A stretch of DNA of 5,878 nt from assembly GCA_040383885.1 (NCBI GenBank), contig JBEICQ010000144.1, positions 1 through 5,878 on the forward strand, written 5' to 3'. The stretch comes from JBEICQ01 sp040383885 (lineage in GTDB: Bacteria; Bacteroidota; Bacteroidia; UBA4408). Positions 4,354 to 5,878 of this stretch are shown here, in pieces. The first letter of the stretch is position 1. The number at the start of each line of letters is the position of its first letter. A program made the position numbers and the translations under genes. A model generated the notes under the pieces. The model searched no databases. It was not told the origin of the DNA and saw only the letters and a program-made list of their open reading frames with translations.

Positions 4354-5878
4354 TCAGTTTCTCAATACTTTGCCACCCGTAAGGATGCTCTTCATTCTTT
4401 CGAGGGTTTTGCGCTCTCCGCACAGCGACAAGAAGGCTTCTCTTTCCAGGTCAAGCAGGTATTGTTCACTCACCAGGGAAGGGGAGGAGAGGTCGCCCCC
4501 GCAGAGCACCCAACCCAGTTTTTCTGAGATCTTCCGGTCATGTTCACTGATGTAATGGCCGGCCTCCATGCTTGCAGCGCCCAGGTGTATGATGCCAAGC
4601 CCTTGCCGGCCGAGCACTTTGATGTTTTTTCTTTGTACGGGTTGCGTATAGCCTTTATCTGCCAGGCTGATACATGCTGCCCTGGCATCAGCCAAAAGCC
4701 TCCAGCGATTCATGGTAATCCGGTCTCTGCCTTTTTTGAGGTAGCCCAGTTCAAAAGCTTCTCTGGCTGAAGTACTCACTTTGGCAGTACCTATAGTAAG
4801 AAAATGATTTCGGAGGGTAGCCAGTTCGATATCGCCCTCGAAGAATGCATCAGAGATGCGTAGGGCAAATTCCTTGGTACCGCCTCCTCCCGGAATCACT
4901 CCTGCACCAAACTCCACAAGTCCCATATACAATTCGGCACTGGCCTGAACATGGTCGGCATGCATGCTCATTTCACATGAGCCTCCGAGGGTGAGGTTGT
5001 GTGGGGCAACAACCACCGGTACGGCTGAATATCTCACGCGCATCACTGCCTGTTGAAAGGCCCTGATGGCAAAGGAAAGCTCGTCCCATTCCTGTTCCAC
5101 CGCCAGCATAAAGATGAGTCCGAGGTTTGCACCGGCAGAAAAGTTGGCGCCCTCGTTGGAGATGACGAGGCCACGGTATGCGCTCTCCGCCAGGTCAATG
5201 GCTTTGTTGAGTCCCTGCACCACCTCGCTGCCAATGGTATTCATTTTGGTATGAAACTCAAGGTTGAGAATTCCGTCGCCCGTATGGGTTACTGTGCTTC
5301 CTGCATTCTGCCAAATGACCTTATCCGCCTTTAAACTGTCGAGCAGGATAAAAGAGGCCACCGATGCCACCGGCTCATATTGACCGCTTGCCGGGTTATA
5401 ACATTGTTTTTGTCCCTGCTGAAATCGGTAAAAGCTACCGATTCCTTTGTTGAGCATTTCCTTTACCCAGGGGGCTGTTTGGTATGCAGCGGCTTCCATC
5501 ATTTCCATCACCTGTTTTACGCCCAGCGCATCCCAGTATTCGAAGGGACCGAGATCCCAGCCAAATCCTGAGCGCATGGCTTCATCCACGGAATAAATCC
5601 GGTCGCTAATCTCGGGGATGCGGTGGCTCACATAGGAAAACAAACCAAAAAAGTTGGCTCTGTAAAACTCACCGGCCTTGTCTTTTCCCTGCAAAAGCAC
5701 AGGAAGTCGTTTTTTTAAATCATCAATTTGTTTCGTGGATTCGAGGGTAGCAAATTTGGTTTTTTGCTGCGTGCGGTATTCCAGTGTTTTCAGGTCGAGC
5801 ACGAGAATTTCTGAACTGCCATCGGCGTTTTTTACTTTTTTGAAGAAACCCTGACCGGTTTTGCTGCCCAGCCAATTG
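4354..5878 (-). CDS. Fused 3-hydroxyacyl-CoA dehydrogenase/enoyl-CoA hydratase, FadN type (5' end outside window)
   Basis: This enzyme hydrates enoyl-CoA and oxidises the resulting 3-hydroxyacyl-CoA, two successive steps of fatty-acid beta-oxidation. The visible 507 residues are the C-terminal part; full-length FadN-like proteins have about 790-800, so the NAD-binding Rossmann domain is outside the window. The fragment opens with NWLGSKTGQGFFKK, the hallmark of the dehydrogenase C-terminal domain. A second such domain follows (VDEAMRSGFGWDLGPFEYWD, fragment residues about 97-116). The crotonase-fold hydratase occupies about 187-400. Its oxyanion-hole segment is GANFSAGANLG (243-253), and LGGSCEM carries Glu302 while GLVEFGAGVIPGGGGT carries Glu322, matching the two catalytic glutamates of enoyl-CoA hydratase. 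The tail DLEREAFLSLCGE...LRN is typical of this family. The dehydrogenase-first order separates it from FadB/FadJ, where the hydratase comes first. A GTG at 5802 is internal, not a start. A thiolase partner gene is commonly adjacent but is not visible here. Confidence 0.93.
   Translation of the reverse strand, partial: NWLGSKTGQGFFKKVKNADGSSEILVLDLKTLEYRTQQKTKFATLESTKQIDDLKKRLPVLLQGKDKAGEFYRANFFGLFSYVSHRIPEISDRIYSVDEAMRSGFGWDLGPFEYWDALGVKQVMEMMEAAAYQTAPWVKEMLNKGIGSFYRFQQGQKQCYNPASGQYEPVASVASFILLDSLKADKVIWQNAGSTVTHTGDGILNLEFHTKMNTIGSEVVQGLNKAIDLAESAYRGLVISNEGANFSAGANLGLIFMLAVEQEWDELSFAIRAFQQAVMRVRYSAVPVVVAPHNLTLGGSCEMSMHADHVQASAELYMGLVEFGAGVIPGGGGTKEFALRISDAFFEGDIELATLRNHFLTIGTAKVSTSAREAFELGYLKKGRDRITMNRWRLLADARAACISLADKGYTQPVQRKNIKVLGRQGLGIIHLGAASMEAGHYISEHDRKISEKLGWVLCGGDLSSPSLVSEQYLLDLEREAFLSLCGERKTLERMKSILTGGKVLRN

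Noticed and set aside
4244..4555. 103-codon plus-strand frame spanning the rpmB promoter gap
   Set aside because: It runs antisense across the rpmB start, the promoter region and the end of the FadN-type gene. The product is low-complexity and unrecognisable.
5800..5802. GTG at 5802 as the start of the FadN-type gene
   Set aside because: The frame stays open upstream to the window edge and encodes NWLGSKTGQGFFKK, a conserved dehydrogenase segment, so the GTG is internal and the gene is truncated only by the window.
1..5878. A novel system, CRISPR array, mobile element or defence island
   Set aside because: I saw no repeat array, no transposase or integrase, no terminal inverted repeats and no unknown gene cluster. 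Every gene belongs to a familiar family.

Overview
This window looks like an ordinary chromosomal housekeeping segment from a member of the Bacteroidota (Bacteroidetes). Three things point there. The small-gene order rpmB - rpmG - DUF4295 - ftsY - rimO is typical of the phylum, and DUF4295 is, as far as I know, confined to it. The start codons lack Shine-Dalgarno sequences and carry an A at -3. The intergenic gaps contain -7 elements of the Bacteroidota form TAnnTTTG. I cannot place it below phylum level. Every gene I can support lies on the minus strand, so transcription runs from high to low coordinates.

Layout in the direction of transcription. Positions 5878-4354 hold the C-terminal two thirds of a fused 3-hydroxyacyl-CoA dehydrogenase/enoyl-CoA hydratase (FadN type, fatty-acid beta-oxidation), with its 5' end outside the window. 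An 80-base gap follows, containing the likely promoter of a ribosomal-protein operon: rpmB (bL28, 4272-4036), rpmG (bL33, 4026-3844) and a 51-codon DUF4295 gene (3835-3680). A 69-base gap with a strong intrinsic terminator separates these from ftsY (3610-2645). The rimO gene (2648-1341) starts on a TTG that overlaps the ftsY stop, and nhaA (1334-150) begins 6 bases after rimO. Finally, 26 bases after nhaA, the first 41 codons of a family 2 glycosyltransferase run off the low-coordinate edge (123-1).

How the genes fit together. The middle block concerns protein synthesis and export: three large-subunit ribosomal proteins, the SRP receptor that docks translating ribosomes at the membrane, and the enzyme that methylthiolates ribosomal protein S12. 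NhaA (Na+/H+ exchange) and the glycosyltransferase have no obvious link to that theme and are probably neighbours by operon extension. The beta-oxidation gene is a separate unit.

I found no CRISPR array, tRNA, rRNA, insertion sequence, phage gene or defence gene, and no novel multi-gene system. The points worth a second look are small-scale: a terminator only 11 bases upstream of the ftsY start, the TTG/TGA start-stop overlap at rimO, the DUF4295 gene that length cut-offs tend to miss, and the promoter and start-site signals. No stretch longer than 300 bases lacks a gene.
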